The notes beneath the pieces were generated by a model, which saw nothing but the letters and a program-made list of their open reading frames with translations, did not search any database and was not told the origin of the DNA. From positions 14,446,001 through 14,510,000 of the forward strand of contig NC_065876.1 of the NCBI RefSeq assembly GCF_933775445.1: a DNA stretch of 64,000 nucleotides, given 5' to 3'. Shown here piece after piece: positions 1-13,172 of this stretch. Within the stretch, counting starts at the first letter, position 1. Every line of letters begins with the position of its first letter. The position numbers and the translations under genes were made by a program. The stretch is from Argentina anserina (taxonomy: Eukaryota; Streptophyta; Magnoliopsida; Rosales; Rosaceae).

Positions 1-27
1 GATTTAACGTCTCATGAAGATGAGAGC

Positions 28-186
28 TTAAGTCTTGGTCATAGGTGGGAAAATAGTAGGAGGGTCGGCAAACATGCATTGAATCCCTCGGCTCTCAAAA
101 GCGAGCTCCATGTCGGAAACCCAACGGTGGTATTCCTTGTCTTCAAGATCAAGAAGGTCAAATTTCAGTCGTGATGGCAACGACAT
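28..186 (-). pseudogene. Copia-type gag N-terminal fragment
   Basis: A 52-codon minus-strand frame runs from an ATG at 186 to a stop at 28-30. Its start (MSLPSRLKFDLLDLEDKEY) followed by HRW..DMEL resembles the first 40 or so residues of plant Ty1-copia Gag polyproteins, where a short 'KLKFDALDI..KNY..W' block precedes the UBN2 domain. Homology stops after about 35 residues and the frame ends, so only the N-terminal end of a gag gene remains. No LTR or pol sequence is visible nearby, but the window edge cuts the region. It could also be one of the short gag-derived open frames common in plant genomes. The family match is from memory and is moderately sure. Confidence 0.5.
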
Positions 187-689
187 CTACAAATACTGAA
201 TTGATTAGATTCAAGTATAACATAAATTAGAAGAGTGACGTATATGGTCATAAGAAAAATCGATGCAAACAGTGATACTCATGACCGCACCCAAAACAGC
301 AGTGCACTCAGGTGACCACACGAAATCGATTAACTTCCCTTTCAAAACAATCGCGACTCTCCCAGGATCGTCACACGAAAAACATCGACCAAAGAGAAGA
401 GTGGCGAGTTCCCTCGTTTGGCCTCATCTGCGATATAAGAATGAAGGGAGATTGAAGTAAGACGAATATTGCCCAATATAATATATCTATACGTTCAAAA
501 GCGGGAACGTTAATTAAAAATTATCTTTGAATGTGTGGAGAATACGAGAGTAGTTTCTCTTAAGCGAAAATGTTGCTTGTTAAGTTCGCGTTGCTTGCGT
601 GAATATGCAAGATGAGCAATTTTAAATGCTTCGATATGGGGTCTTGCGGGGCAAAAAGTTAATTTTGCCAGGCGAATGCGTAGGAAGCC

Positions 690-842
690 CTGTGGCGTTG
701 TGGGGTTGCATGCAAGGACTGCGGGGGTTCTACAGGGGCTATAGGGTCGACATGGACTGTAGGGGGTCTGCAGAGGCTGCAAGGGGCTGCGGGGGGTCTG
801 TAGGGTCAGCAGGGACTGCAGGAGCTGCTGGAGATGCGGGGC
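690..842 (+). repeat. G-rich imperfect short repeat
   Basis: The plus strand carries at least nine runs of three or more G spaced 8-15 bases apart. They lie in a loosely repeated CTGYAGGGG-type motif. The plus-strand frame through it (626-931) translates to a low-complexity Gly/Ala/Cys string and the minus-strand frame to a Pro/Leu/Thr string. Both look like by-products of composition, not genes. The run density fits G-quadruplex potential. Confidence 0.6.
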
Positions 843-849
843 CATGCAA

Positions 850-2826
850 GGCAGTTACCGACGGAAAAGGTGTCGAAGGCCAGAGACATGGGCGGCCAGC
901 GGGAAAAAAAAAGAGTTTTCTAAGGCTCTAAAAGTTCAGGGTTTTAGGGTAAAGTGCGTGATAATATGGTACATAATGAATAACTATGTCTGTATTGAAT
1001 GATATAGAGGTTTATATATAGACATTACATAATCACAATTCCGTAGGATTCAGAGTCTTAATTTATTACAGAGATGTAAATTTATCTCTAATATGAAACC
1101 TAATATGGCTAAGACACAACAATGGTAGAATAATAATTATCCCCGGAATAATAGATTATTAATTTATCAATATATTAATATCTCGTTAAAATAATAAATT
1201 TTCTTAGTTCCGAACCTATTAATTTATAGAGGTTTTATTGTAACTGTTACATATGAAAGCTAAACTAAAGGTCAGATATTCAAACGATAGGAAAGAACCA
1301 GAAATGCTAGCAATAAGAGCAGCATATACGGTAGGTCGATTTGACTCATTTGAGCATGAATCTCCTGCTGGATATGTTTTACTTGAGACGGCCAAACTTT
1401 TTGAGACCGCATCTCTATAGTTGCACAAATTAAGTTGCTCCGGTGGAAGTCTTGCATGGGGGAGGAAATGTCAGTGCTGTGCTGATGATGAATCTAATAT
1501 GAACAAATGTGTATAAAGATTGCATTTGTCGATCTCCAAAGGAGCACCAACAGCAATAGCAATCCCTCGACAGGTAAGAAACTTAGTGTCAGGGTTTGTT
1601 AAGAAAATGTAAAGGACTTCAGTCAGTTTGAGCCTCTATGAAATGAGCTTTTCGTTCGCTGTACTCAATGATGATGACTGCGTCTTTCAACTTCCCAGCT
1701 ATAAGGTTGAAGTGAAATAGGGTTACCCTGCAGTCACTTAGGTCTCTTCTCCGATTTCGGGACTTGCTTGGAACTACTAGTGTTCCTGCATGAGGTGCAT
1801 ATAGAAGAAGACGACTGCTCCATGGAGAGAAGGCATGAATTGATGTTTTGAAATGTTTGTGGTTGCTTATAGTTGGAGAGGATGGTTTTTATTTATATTT
1901 GTTGCAAATTTCTTTTTATATGAACTGTATCCATCTTTCCTTTCGGTAACTTGGTACTTTATCTCATCGACCGGAGTCTATTACCGACACAACATTGATG
2001 TTGATCGAATACATTTGAAGTACATTGATCAGTTTAGTAAGACTTGTTCACTACAAAGGAACTAAGAAAAGGCCGGACACAATTCCTCTTAGAAAGCTAA
2101 ATGGTGACGGTGTGAGAGTTCTGCTTCAAGCAAAGTGGAAGAGTCGGACATCGTGAAGGATAATTTGACAACATTTTAAGAATTAAAAGCTACAAAACTC
2201 CCCCCGGCCATCCAAAATAATATCCTGGTCTTTTCCAGCAATTCTCGTAAGATCATTTTCGCTAGATGTTGTTCTATTAGGTGCCCATCTTTTAACCAAA
2301 AAGAACATATATAGATACCCATGCAATATGGCCAACTAAGTCACTAGCTACCAATTTTAAGTATCGTAGTATAGTTACCCAAAATCGTCCAATTCTAGCT
2401 ACAAATATTGAAGGGTCTATGAATTTGGATAGAGATCGGATTCATGTACTGGATCCGTTCATAACGACAAAAGTGACATTGAAATTAAAAAGTCAATACT
2501 AATATTAGTTAGCTAGCAGCTTACACAAATTAATGAACGAGCTCAAGCTAGTTTGTTCCTTAAGAATCAAATAATTGAGAAAGATGCTTAGTTGCACCAA
2601 AAATGCATAAAAAAAATTGAGTTACCGATTAGGGGAGTTATTTTGCATACTTTATAGGGAGTTTATTCCACGTGTTATATTCAACTGTAGTTAGTGCGTT
2701 GTGTTTTTCTTCTCCTTCAACTAATTTTTCTATTTTATTCAAGAGGTTTTTGTTTTGCTTGATCAAGTTTTTACCGAGGCAACATTATTGAACTATGTCA
2801 CATTAAGATCACGATACAAGTGAGAG
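850..2826. other. AT-rich spacer, no gene seen
   Basis: Only short open frames without recognisable domains occur here (for example 1219-1428 minus and 1853-2065 plus). No RNA gene or clear transposon end was recognised. The last 200 bases may be the 3' untranslated part of the copia remnant whose LTR starts at 2827. Confidence 0.5.
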
Positions 2827-3040
2827 TGTTGTAAGAGAATTACCTCTATAATATTCCTAGTGTATCTTGTCATAGTTAGTATTTGTTAGTTTAGATAAGA
2901 AATGATATATAATCTCTGATTCTACGGGATATTTGATGTAATGTCTATATAAAGGTCTCATTATCAATAAATAAATATGATATTTCTCCTTATTTCTGAT
3001 GCGTATTACTTTCTCTTAGAATAAAAGATAGTTTTTCTCA
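2827..3040 (+). mobile_element. Copia-type LTR remnant
   Basis: A block starting TGTTGTAAGAGA and ending TTTTTCTCA has the TG...CA ends of an LTR. It contains a TATA-like CTATATAAAGG near 2944 and is preceded by the purine-rich ACAAGTGAGAG, as expected of a polypurine tract. The upstream sequence (about 2760-2826) has the look of the 3' end of a Ty1-copia element. No second LTR, primer-binding site or pol domain was found, so this is a 3' end fragment at best. The boundaries are inferred. Confidence 0.35.
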
Positions 3041-3043
3041 ATT

Positions 3044-3763
3044 GAAATTGTATTCACACATGCCTAACTACTAGATACACACCATTAATAATACACCACT
3101 AAATTACTTTATTGTTTTACAATTTTTTAGATACACACTCCTAAACTTCCTAAAATACCCTAATGTAAAATAGGCACCCTATTTACTAAATTTCTTCTAA
3201 ATTACACGCACAACATCCATTTAAAACAAAAAACAAAAACAAAAAAAATACATAAAATTTTGAAAAACCTTTTAAGTACATTTTATTTGTTCAATGTTGA
3301 AGATTAACAACATAAACATAATGCATATATTCTTCTCAATTTAATTTATTCATCATAAAATCATTCATTTAATATTTTGTTCTTAATTTTTCACAATCGC
3401 GAGGAAGTTTGCAACTGATTTAGTTAATAAAATTTTCAAATTGAGTTAAAGTAATAAAACAACATATTATAATTTAAATAATTTAAAGTAAATTAATTAT
3501 GAACTATTATATATAATTCCATTTGTAGTAGACATAGAAAGGAAAAATAAATTAATATAAATGAAATTATTTATGATCCATTATATGACTTCCATTCGTA
3601 ATAGATGTAAAAAAAATTGTGAATGCAAACTATGTCACATACGTTTTGTACTTCAAAAACTGAATGTATTTTTTGGTAATTTAACATACATATAACATCT
3701 AATGTATGGTGCATGAAAAAAGGGATGCGTATCTAAAAACTAGAGATGTGTGAATAAAATTTC
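3044..3763. mobile_element. TIR element (MITE-like), about 720 bp
   Basis: The ends are inverted copies: the left end GAAATTGTATTCACACAT is matched at the right end by the complement of ATGTGTGAATAAAATTTC. The similarity continues inward through CTAG..TTAGATAC. The interior is AT-rich (A/T homopolymers) and has no coding frame. A clear target-site duplication was not found, so the superfamily is not assigned; long AT-rich MULE-type MITEs are one possibility. Confidence 0.5.
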
Positions 3764-3780
3764 TCTTAAGATTAATGAAG

Positions 3781-4610
3781 TTAAGTAAAAAAAAAACATG
3801 TCAATAACGTCACTCCATCCCTCTCGAATGCCAAGGAGGAGACCAACCTATATAAAGCCTCAGTTTTCATGTGTAACGTCGAAGAAATATGCTCAAATGG
3901 GCGAGCCAACGCTGCTACACAAACTTCATTGTCATTCCGAGCTACCACTCCAATACCCCCACAACTATTTGCACACTGGAAAGCTACATCTATATTAATC
4001 TTCAAACAACCTTTAGGGGAAAGTTTCATCTCACTATCGTCATCTTTTCTTTCACCCTTACCACTATATTAGCCTCCCGATCATTAGCAGCTAATGTACT
4101 ACCCAACAACTTACCCACCGAGCATCAAACCCACCCTTCTACCACAATACATGAATCCGTCTTTTCCAAATACAACTCCAATTATAACCCAGTAACCATA
4201 TCCAACATGTCAATGAATCACTTAGGGTTCTAGCTAGGTATGCTCGGCTATTCAAGTTAGAGGACATATATAGAGTCCAAATCGAGCAAAATACTTGTAA
4301 TTTCAAAATAAATGGACATCATCCTCCACATATTTATTGCAAAACAAACAAAAGACATCACATATAGGAACATATTTCACCTACAAATTCTTCTGAGTTG
4401 GTAAGAAACCCTACACCATCTTCCAAACTAAACTGAACCTTTGGTGGAATACTGGTTTTCCAAATTAGCTTCCAGTACCTTTCCATGACATTTCCAGCTG
4501 ATGTTGAAGTCTGTATTATTATTGAAGTAGCAGGTGACATTCCAATATTGATCAAAATGAAAATTCCAATCAAATGAAAACTATGACGATCAAACAAGTA
4601 ACAACAAATG
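3781..4610 (-). pseudogene. LINE-type RT tail: zinc-binding plus RNase H fragment
   Basis: Three minus-strand blocks lie in the order found at the C-terminus of plant non-LTR retrotransposon ORF2. The first (about 4500-4358) reads WKLIWKTSIPPKVQF, the start of the zf-RVT reverse-transcriptase zinc-binding domain. The second (about 4340-4260) carries C..C..VEDDVHLFW, the zinc-binding Cys/His part. The third (4029-3781) reads GCLKINIDVAF then CGGIGVVARNDNEVCVAA, the start of the RVT_3 RNase H domain. The blocks are in different frames and the canonical DGA of RNase H is DVA, so this is a decayed fragment. The RT palm and endonuclease are absent, and no poly(A) tail was seen at the low-coordinate end. 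Confidence 0.7.
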
Positions 4611-7600
4611 AGAATAATAAATCATATCTTTATTTCATGAACATCTGCTTCTTTACCATGCAACTTTTGAAATATTTTATATATTCTTTTTTCTCAAGGA
4701 AAAATTTATTTATTCTTATTTTCCGTGGGTTGTCTTGGGCACCTTGATGTATACCATATAGTTTACAACTTTTTGAACAAAAATTACAATTAATTTGGAC
4801 TAACATAACAACTTTGAGAACAAAGTCACAATATTACTTAAATAATTTTACCACATTCACAACCATTTTTTCATAGACGTACATGTAAAAATGTTGTATG
4901 TGAAGTAATTGTAACTAACAGAACTAAAATTACTCAAACAATCACTCTATTTGCCACAATAACAACAATTTTGTTGTCCATTTTGTAAATATGGAGGTAT
5001 TGTAGAAAATTCCTTATTTTCTTGAAACCTATTGGTTGATAGAGTAAAGTTGAAGTATTTTCTTTTATTTACTCCTAAAATGTGTGCTTCTTTAATTTTT
5101 TTTTTTTTTGTAGTAGGCATAACCAAGAAATCCATGTCAAGACTTATAGCAAAATTAGTTTCATAGAAAATTTTTCAAAGCAATGGAAATCCACGTTCGG
5201 TATCACCCATAAGAGGGTCAAATAGCCCATATAGCCAACCTAGATACTTGAGTCCATCTGGGGTGAAACAATTTATCACGTAATCATGAGTTTATAGTTG
5301 ATATATATGTTAATACACATTAGTCAGTTACCATACTTTATTGGACAAAAAAACTAGCTTAATTTTTTTTATGGATAGTGATAAATCTTCAAAATCGGTT
5401 AAATTATGTGGATTTTGTGAATCAATAAAAGTCTGGACAAATTATTATATTGCTTGATCTCTTCAAATTCCACCTGGGTTTCTTCAAATCTCACCATCCC
5501 ACTGTTTATAAAAGTGTCGAACCCGGAGTCTGTAGGAGCCGGTGTAGCCTATCTAGAGCCTTATCAACAACATCATGGGAACCACTATTACAAACAAGAA
5601 TTTTGCAATTACAAAATAAACCACATATATTTCATATTAATATGTTCATCAACCAACAACCATAATGTTACAATATTAAGCTCAAAAGCTCTATCATAGG
5701 CATTTAAATGTTTCAAAAGCAAAAGAAAATATTTATATAACATTTGGTTTAAATGATAGAAAATGCTAGCTATAAACTAATTAAAAGCTAGGATTTTTTG
5801 CTTCTAGGTGGGGTTGTCTTCTCTAGCAGCAGAGCTTGCACCAGAATCAGAACCATGTGCCTTGTTCCTTTTGGAGGTAACTATTAGGCTACAAAACAAT
5901 GGTAAACACTTTAAGAGCTATTCCATTAAATTTTGTATATTAGATAAATAAAAATCATTGAAAATAATAATGGAGTTAAATTTGTTGGGAAATAAAAATT
6001 GAAATCAATGGAAAATAAAGTGATAAAAAATACTCTTGAAAATTGGTGGGAAATAAAACTACTAACGGTGTTAATTGACCGAATGAACTAAAATTATGCA
6101 GAAATAAAAACTCGAATTACCAATGCGATAGTTTCAAAAATGAGATACTAAAAGTTAGAATGAACAATAATTGAGATACTGTTTGTTGAAATCTCCCTAA
6201 TAACTATGTTTTTCTGGTAAATCATTAACCGACTAGAAGTCGTCTTCGGAAACGAGCGAGTTCATATATAAACATCAACCTTTTGTGGTGGAAACCAAAC
6301 TCTAATCGAACCAAGGATCTACCAAAACCTCTAACATGAGATGCAACTCGCTACCTAGTCTTTGGTAAATCATTGACCGACCAAAGCTCATCTCCAACTA
6401 CCAATTCAAGGAAAAGCGTCTATCGTACATGCCAGCTCTGTATTGTACATGCATCAGTACATTAACCTAGTGTATATATAGGGTCTGGATGACTCCTTAT
6501 GATAAATCTACACCAAATAATTCAGATTGCCAATTCAAAATGTAATCTACTATATAACACCAATCACATTATTGCTATTGCACATATGGAATTAAATTCA
6601 TTAAGGAATCACGTTACTTGAGTACAGAAAGCAAATAAGTAATCAGCAAAGGTATTTTTGCTGAATATATCTGCCTAAATAAGAAATTTCTGGAACAGTA
6701 ACGTCAATATGACCTGAATTCCTGAAATGACAAACACAAATGTGAAAACCACAGCCAGACGTTTTGTTATTCGCCTTTTCTAGTCTCCACTGTAATGTGT
6801 GTAAACCATAAAGTGATAAAACCCTTTCGACCACTAATCTGATTTTCATAGCAATCAAAGAAGGAAGAATGATTTCTCCTGGTTCTTCCTAATCAGAGTT
6901 TCCTAGCAATCAAAGCCTCTAGATCTTCAAGCCCTTCGCGAACGAAGAAGCAAAAGATTATTTGGGATGCCACTTGCATAACATTTATCAGAGGAGAACG
7001 TTAACATTTCACGAGCTTGATTACCTTCTACATCTAGATACTAATGAGCTTACTTATAGAAAGGCATCTTTGGATCATCATGGGATATTAAAATCCCAGG
7101 ACCGATGCTAAGACATGAGAAAACTCACATATAAGTTACAGATAAATGAAACATCAAGCGAAAACAAGAAACAAATGTCCCAGAGTATGGAAACTAAAAG
7201 CAAATAGTAGGTTACTTGTGAGGATTACAACGATTCTCCTTGTGATTTTAGTTTCTATACAGCATCATCTAAGTTGTTAGCTTGTCTCAGCAATATTAGT
7301 GGTACAGTAATGTTTCCTAAATTCTAAGTTGAAACACCTTATGAACAAATAAAACAACAGATGAATGTAGAGGGAGGATCCAATCAGAAGTAGAGCATCC
7401 AGTAACAAGCAACTAGTTTATTATCAGGACTCCAGCTAATAGCAGATTCAGCACAAGTTTCATCAACATGGCACACCGGGAAATCACTAAGGCACTAAGG
7501 GTGACTAAGCAATTCACTAAGGCACGAAGATAAACTGCACTAAGAGTTGTACAAAAACACAAGCTTCTAACGTAGTTTCCTAGAGTGATCAAATCTGACA

Positions 7601-7893
7601 AAAGCAAGGCTTGTAATAGTTTATATTATACAAGAGGCATATCACTCTAATGAGAATATATTTACTACATCAAATATAAGTACTCCATTGCCATGAAGAT
7701 TACCAACTGGTTTTGCATTACATTATCAGGCATTAAGCCAGCTACCTGTGTAAGCAATTCTCAAAAAAGAACCTTCCAGCAGCACTAAAAAAGTTTGTGC
7801 TATTAATCCTCAAAAGAACCTTGAGGTACCCAAAAGCATAACTTACCCATAAAAAAAAACCCCCAAGGTTCACACTTCCTTCCTCGATAGCAA
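4611..7893. other. AT-rich spacer; 3' flank of the VIM gene at its right end
   Basis: No gene was recognised. The short open frames (4947-5135 minus, 5450-5699 plus, 6643-6858 minus, 7413-7607 minus) have no known motif. A pair of related segments begins TGGTAAATCATT at about 6218 and 6363, which may be remnants of a repeated element. The segment from about 7600 to 7893 directly follows the stop codon of the minus-strand VIM gene and probably includes its 3' UTR; the polyadenylation site was not fixed. Confidence 0.45.
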
Positions 7894-10800
7894 TCATTCG
7901 AAATCCGCATCCACATGGAGAGGACTAGATGGTGAACCATTCTCTACACTCACTGCTGCCCTAGCGTTCTTCCTACCTCTGGTCCTTGATCCAACACCTT
8001 CACCAGCAGGACCAGCAGCAGCTTTCACCACTCTCTTCCCACGTTTCGCCACTGGAGCCTGCAGCTCATTGCCACCCCCCTTGGCCATAACAAAATCAGA
8101 ATCTACATTGCTATTATTAGTCAGGACGTCAGAAACTTCAGTACTAGGTAATGAGCCGTCCTCTTCACTCGTAGCTTCTTTGGCCCTCTTCCTTCCCCTA
8201 GTTTTCGCTCCAACACCTTGGCCAGCAGCTTTCCTCCCACGTTTAACCACTGGAGCCTGTACCTCATTGCTTTCCTTGGCAATATCCATCTCAGAAGTGG
8301 TCTCCTTGACTATATCTAAATCAGTTTGCTTAGCAATTACCAACTCTGAATTGGTCTCATTGGCTATATCTAAATCAGAATCTCCATTCACACCATTTGC
8401 GTGAACAGCAGAAACTTCATTACTTGATGGTGAGTTGTTCTCTTCACTCTCAGCTTCGTTAGCCTTCTTCCTTCCCCTGGTCTTTGCTCCAACACCTTGG
8501 CCAGCTCGACCAGTTGGCTTACCAAGTTCCTCAACAGGATCATGTACTTCATTGCTTTCCTTGGCAATTTCCATCTCAATATCTCCAGTGACACCAACAG
8601 TCTGGACAGCAGAAATTTCATTTACCTCCACAATATCGCTCTTTGGCGAGTCATTACCAGTATCAACTTTCAGTCTTTTGGGACTGCCTGTGGGATTGCA
8701 TTTTGCTGGAGAAGTCTGCTCACCAACTATCACAGCAGGTTCTTCAGGCACTTCTGGAGTGTCCACTTCTTCACTTGATTCATTAGCTGGCTCCGCATTT
8801 GCTTCCTCTTCTTTCAGTGACTCTATTGCTTTCATAATCTCTGTGTTCACCTGCCAGGTTCAAATCCACAAGCTAATGTAAAGTTTGAATTAATTTGTTT
8901 ACAGAAATTCCGACATGAATCTGAGTTTTATTTATACATTTTTTCTTCTGTGCCGAGGAGACCAGGATAATTAAGGCTACAATTTCCAAAAGGCAGTCAG
9001 TTCTTACAAGATTATATTACTTTTGTTGATCTACTATCTTCCAAACAATCAGATAAAGAAAAATTAAAACAAAATTGTTCTATTTCCAGATTCATGCAAC
9101 ACGCAGAAGAGACAAACCTGGGGATTTTGAACAAAATCAGAGACATCAGTCGGACAAGAAGGACAGGTCAGTACATTTCTCTGAGTTCGGAGGCTTCTTC
9201 CACCTCTGTTTCTTTCTGTCACCACACTCTTCCCAGCAAAAGCACCTTGAAAACATGATTTGCAGAAGTTATGCCCACAGGATGTGGTAACAGGTGATGT
9301 CATTACCTGGCGGCAAATAAGGCAGCTAAATTCTGCAAATAGAGGTGGAAAAATGTTAGCATGACAGTAAATAATTTTACAATCAACCAAAACGTCAGAC
9401 TAGGTTTTCATTACAGTTGAGGCCATTTAACTGAATCTCAATTAATTGAGACTGAATACAATCATCAGCAACCGGTTTACATGGCATTCTTCTATTTGGA
9501 AACTTTTTCAAAAATATGGTTATGTAAAGGTTTTTAGTAACACACATCACCCAATAGCAAAGAAACATTACACGCACACACAAACCTTTCAAGAGCCTCT
9601 CTCTTACACTCATGTTCTGTGCTTTCCTAATCATGGTCCTTGACCTCTTCCGATCTTCAGGATCTAAAGCTTGAACAGGTTTTTTGCTCATGGGTGGTGC
9701 CTTTATCCATTTCCAGCAGCTATCTTTCTCCTGATAAAAATAGTCCATTAAATTGACTATATTTAAATAAGGAATAAAGGAGAATGCATTAACCTAGGCA
9801 GTAAGCTGCAACCAAATGTTTTAGGAAAAAAGGGAAGTAACCCACAATGTATTCTGAGTTTGACACATTAAAACCAGTAAACATAATCAGCTTACCTCAT
9901 AGTCCCATGAAGGACTTGCATTCCTCTCTGTAATGTTTGTGGCTTTTGTCAACTCAGGTATAGCAGGTAATGGTCTAGGCCGATCTCCATGTTCATCACT
10001 GTAGTACATGTTGAAATCAGGCAAAGAAGAGTATTTTAGGAAGAATGTACAAACAAGCTTAAACATACCTTGTCCATGGTGCAGGTTCGTTGTCACATCT
10101 GACAAAAAGATACCGGCAGACCTTAAAACCCTATCAAACCCAAAAAAAATATATATATATTGTTCAGTAATGTAATGAAATTTGGCAAATAACAAAAACA
10201 AAACAAAACAAAATGGCTTATATTAGCCTCTCAAATGTCTGGGTTAGCGCATATTTACCTGGACTCCCACCTTTCTCCAACACTTCTCAATTCTATAAAC
10301 TCCGTCATACCGCAACCCTTTCTCAGGGGGGTATGAGGAGCGCTTCTCCTTGTGCGATCTAATTAGGACATGGAAGAGTAAATATTCAGAACATTAGTGC
10401 AGAGAACCTCTAGTAGAACCGCTATTGTACTCATAAGAAAGGATGTATGCATACCTCTAAAACCAAAACGAAAAATACCGAGATTGGACAATAAACAAAA
10501 AGTTTCACCAAGACCACCACATATATTATTTGATTGATGGGACAGATCAATGTAACCTCTAATACAAGAATGCCACCACTTTATTGCCCAATAATAGGCA
10601 TCCAACCTACTGAAGCTAAATCACTTTAATACCAGATATATCAAATGCCGATAGAATGGGAAAAGTACTCAAAACAGATTGCAATTTTATTAAGCTGAGG
10701 CGATAATAGGAAATTACAGCACTACGAAGAACCACCCAACTAAGGAAAAATCAGAGATCAATCGCTAAGCCTAAAGAAGATTATCTAACTGCAAAGCATT

Positions 10801-13172
10801 GTTTGCTATACATATTTGTCAAAACAAGATAGCGAGGTCAAACAAACGTTGTGGGTATGAATGACCTTAAGTGATTAGAAATATATATAAAAAATCATAA
10901 AATGGCAATAGAGCTTTGAGCATTATACTCACCTTACCACCCTTACAGGATAGCCCTTCTGACAACTGACTTGGAGTGCCTTGTTATATTTCTCGAATGT
11001 CTGGTCAAAGGACTGATCCTTATTAGTTCGCTTGTTCCCACTCAAATCTCTTCCGCCACTGCCATGCACAATCATGTAAGCAACACAAAAAATGGAAGCA
11101 TAAAATGTTGGAGCTAAAAAGATAATAATATTCAAGAGAAACAAAATAGAAGAAACAATATAAAAGAGAAGCATGGAGACCTTCCTGTGTACAGAAACCA
11201 TTCTCCATGATCCTCATCATCAAGGTACCCTCCTGAAAGCACAACAGACTGGGCACCATGATTAGACTGTCCAGCTATACCAGAAACATGGGGAAAGTGT
11301 GCACCCCATTGCCGACATTCCAGCCTATCCTCCCAACATTCGCCAACCATGACACCTTGATTTCTCTCGGGATCATTTTCAGCAGGTATAGGTCCAAAAT
11401 GATCAGACGGTATTGTGACAAATATTTTTCCACTTGCAGCGTTAGCTTTTCCAGTCTTTTGTGCCCGCTCAGTAGTGTAGGCTTTGTCAGGCCTGTTTTG
11501 GTTTTGTATGTAATGATATACCTTGGCAGGCCCCCCATTAACATGTGATTTGGAAAGCTTAGCCATACGTATGGCAACTACAAGGGAAGAGTTGATACGG
11601 GGTTGAGTTGCCATCTTTGGGGGAATTGGAGCACGGCACTTTGCACAAGTATGCTTTCGTTGCCCAACCCATTTCTGGAAGCACTTCAGGCAGAAATTGT
11701 GGCCGCATGGTGTCTGAAAGCAAGACACACAAATAGATCTTATTAATGTAACTCAAGTGTAGATGTACGGCAATTTATCACAGCAGTACGCTATGAGAGT
11801 GCAAAACATAGAGGGAAGGAATCATATGGGCCTGCATTTAAAATTCTCCTGATCAATTCGTTGGTTTGATAACTTATAACTCAACAAGACCATACGGAAC
11901 AACAAGAATGTCCATATCAGCAAAAAAAAAAAACACCACGATTTTCTTGATTGGCACATGGTAAAACAAAAAAGGCAGTTTTCAAAAAAGGAAGCCAAGT
12001 TGCTGACAAAATTTCAGAAACAAAGTAAGAATGCCAAGTTTTCAAAAGCTCAGAATGCTAAGTTGCCGACAAAGTAAGCACTTAAAGAAAAGATTGTACG
12101 AAAGGAGCAGCAAAAGTGACCGGACCACAGTGCCCCAAATACCGGATCAGAGGGAACAAAAAGTGAATAAAACAACAAAACAGGCGTGCACTATCAAACC
12201 AGCCTATGGGCTACGGCATTTCTTTAAACGGACACAACAGAAGCTAAAGAAGAATAAAATTTACTGTAGTTTGATTACCAATTCTTTATTTGCGTTTATT
12301 TAAGGAACTCACAAATCCATGTTCCGGGAACTAAACCGGTTAGATGCATAAGCATCAGTACTAACACAAGCACACGACGCAAAACATCAGTTTAGACCCG
12401 AAAATGGCAAAATTAGCACAGAAACCATAACGATAAACAAATCTGCGTAGCTCGCCTTTTAAGTTCACTACATACTCGAAGAAACATAGAGATGCAGCCA
12501 GAGATAAACACAAATATATCTAATCACTCATTAAAATCAAAAATAAATGAAACAAATGTAATACAACCAGAGATCATCACCACAATTACCACAAATGCAC
12601 AAACAATTTAATTTCATTGCAGCGTAATCTTCAGATCTAGAAACTTTCGCAACGAACACTTGTGATTACGATATCAAATTAGAATCAGCTAAGCAGTAAG
12701 AACAAGAGCAACAAATAGAGAGAGGACTACGAACCGTGACAGGTCTCTCCGGCAGCTGCATACAGAAAGAGCAGTTGAAAATTCCGTCCAGAACATCAAG
12801 CACATCCTTCTTCGCTCCTTTCTTCTTCTCCTCCTCCACCTCCGCCTTGCCGCTCATCAGCTCCTGCCGCTTCTTCGCCTTCTCCTCCTCCGTCAGTGAC
12901 TTATCCGCCATAATCGCCTGGATCTTCGCGATTAGGTCCCCGGACTCGCTGGACTTGACGGCCGGAGCTTCGACGGAGATGGAGGTGCAGTCGGGGCACT
13001 CCCACTGCGCCGTCGCGGCCAGAGTCTCGGGGCGGGAGGAGGGGGCGAGGCAGGCGGCGTGCCAGGGAGTGACGCAGGTCTTGCAGGAGAGCTTTTCCTC
13101 GTCGGAAGGTTTCGCCTTGCAGAGCATGCAGACGCCGTCGCCGTCGCACGGCAGTTGGCTAACGTGCGCCAT
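7894..13172 (-). CDS. VIM/ORTH: VIM/ORTHRUS-type E3 ubiquitin ligase (PHD-RING-SRA-RING)
   Basis: This family reads hemimethylated cytosine through its SRA domain, ubiquitinates through RING domains and helps maintain CG methylation in the nucleus. Nine exons fit with GT-AG junctions and continuous phase: 13172-12735, 11713-11181, 11058-10933, 10358-10259, 10121-10069, 9998-9896, 9730-9586, 9332-9118 and 8850-7894, giving 889 residues. The PHD finger lies at about 15-61 (CMLC...WHAAC...CPDC). RING1 is at 134-172 and is split by intron 1 (CSFC / TPCGHNFC..C...CAKC). SRA/YDG is at about 255-400 (VMVGE.W..R.ECRQWGAH, SGGY..D.D.GEWFLYTGSGG). RING2 is at 503-559 (CLIC...SCGHNFC..C...CPSC). The tail of about 318 residues is acidic with three basic RGRK blocks. 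To my knowledge Arabidopsis homologues are about 620-660 residues, so the tail is unusually long. The start ATG is followed at once by the PHD finger. All key Cys/His residues look intact. The identity is very sure; the paralogue number is not assigned. Confidence 0.95.

Noticed and set aside
5800..5890. Possible exon tail on the minus strand (KRNKAHGSDSGASSAAREDN)
   Set aside because: Coding-like composition but only about 25 codons, no flanking exons and no recognised family.
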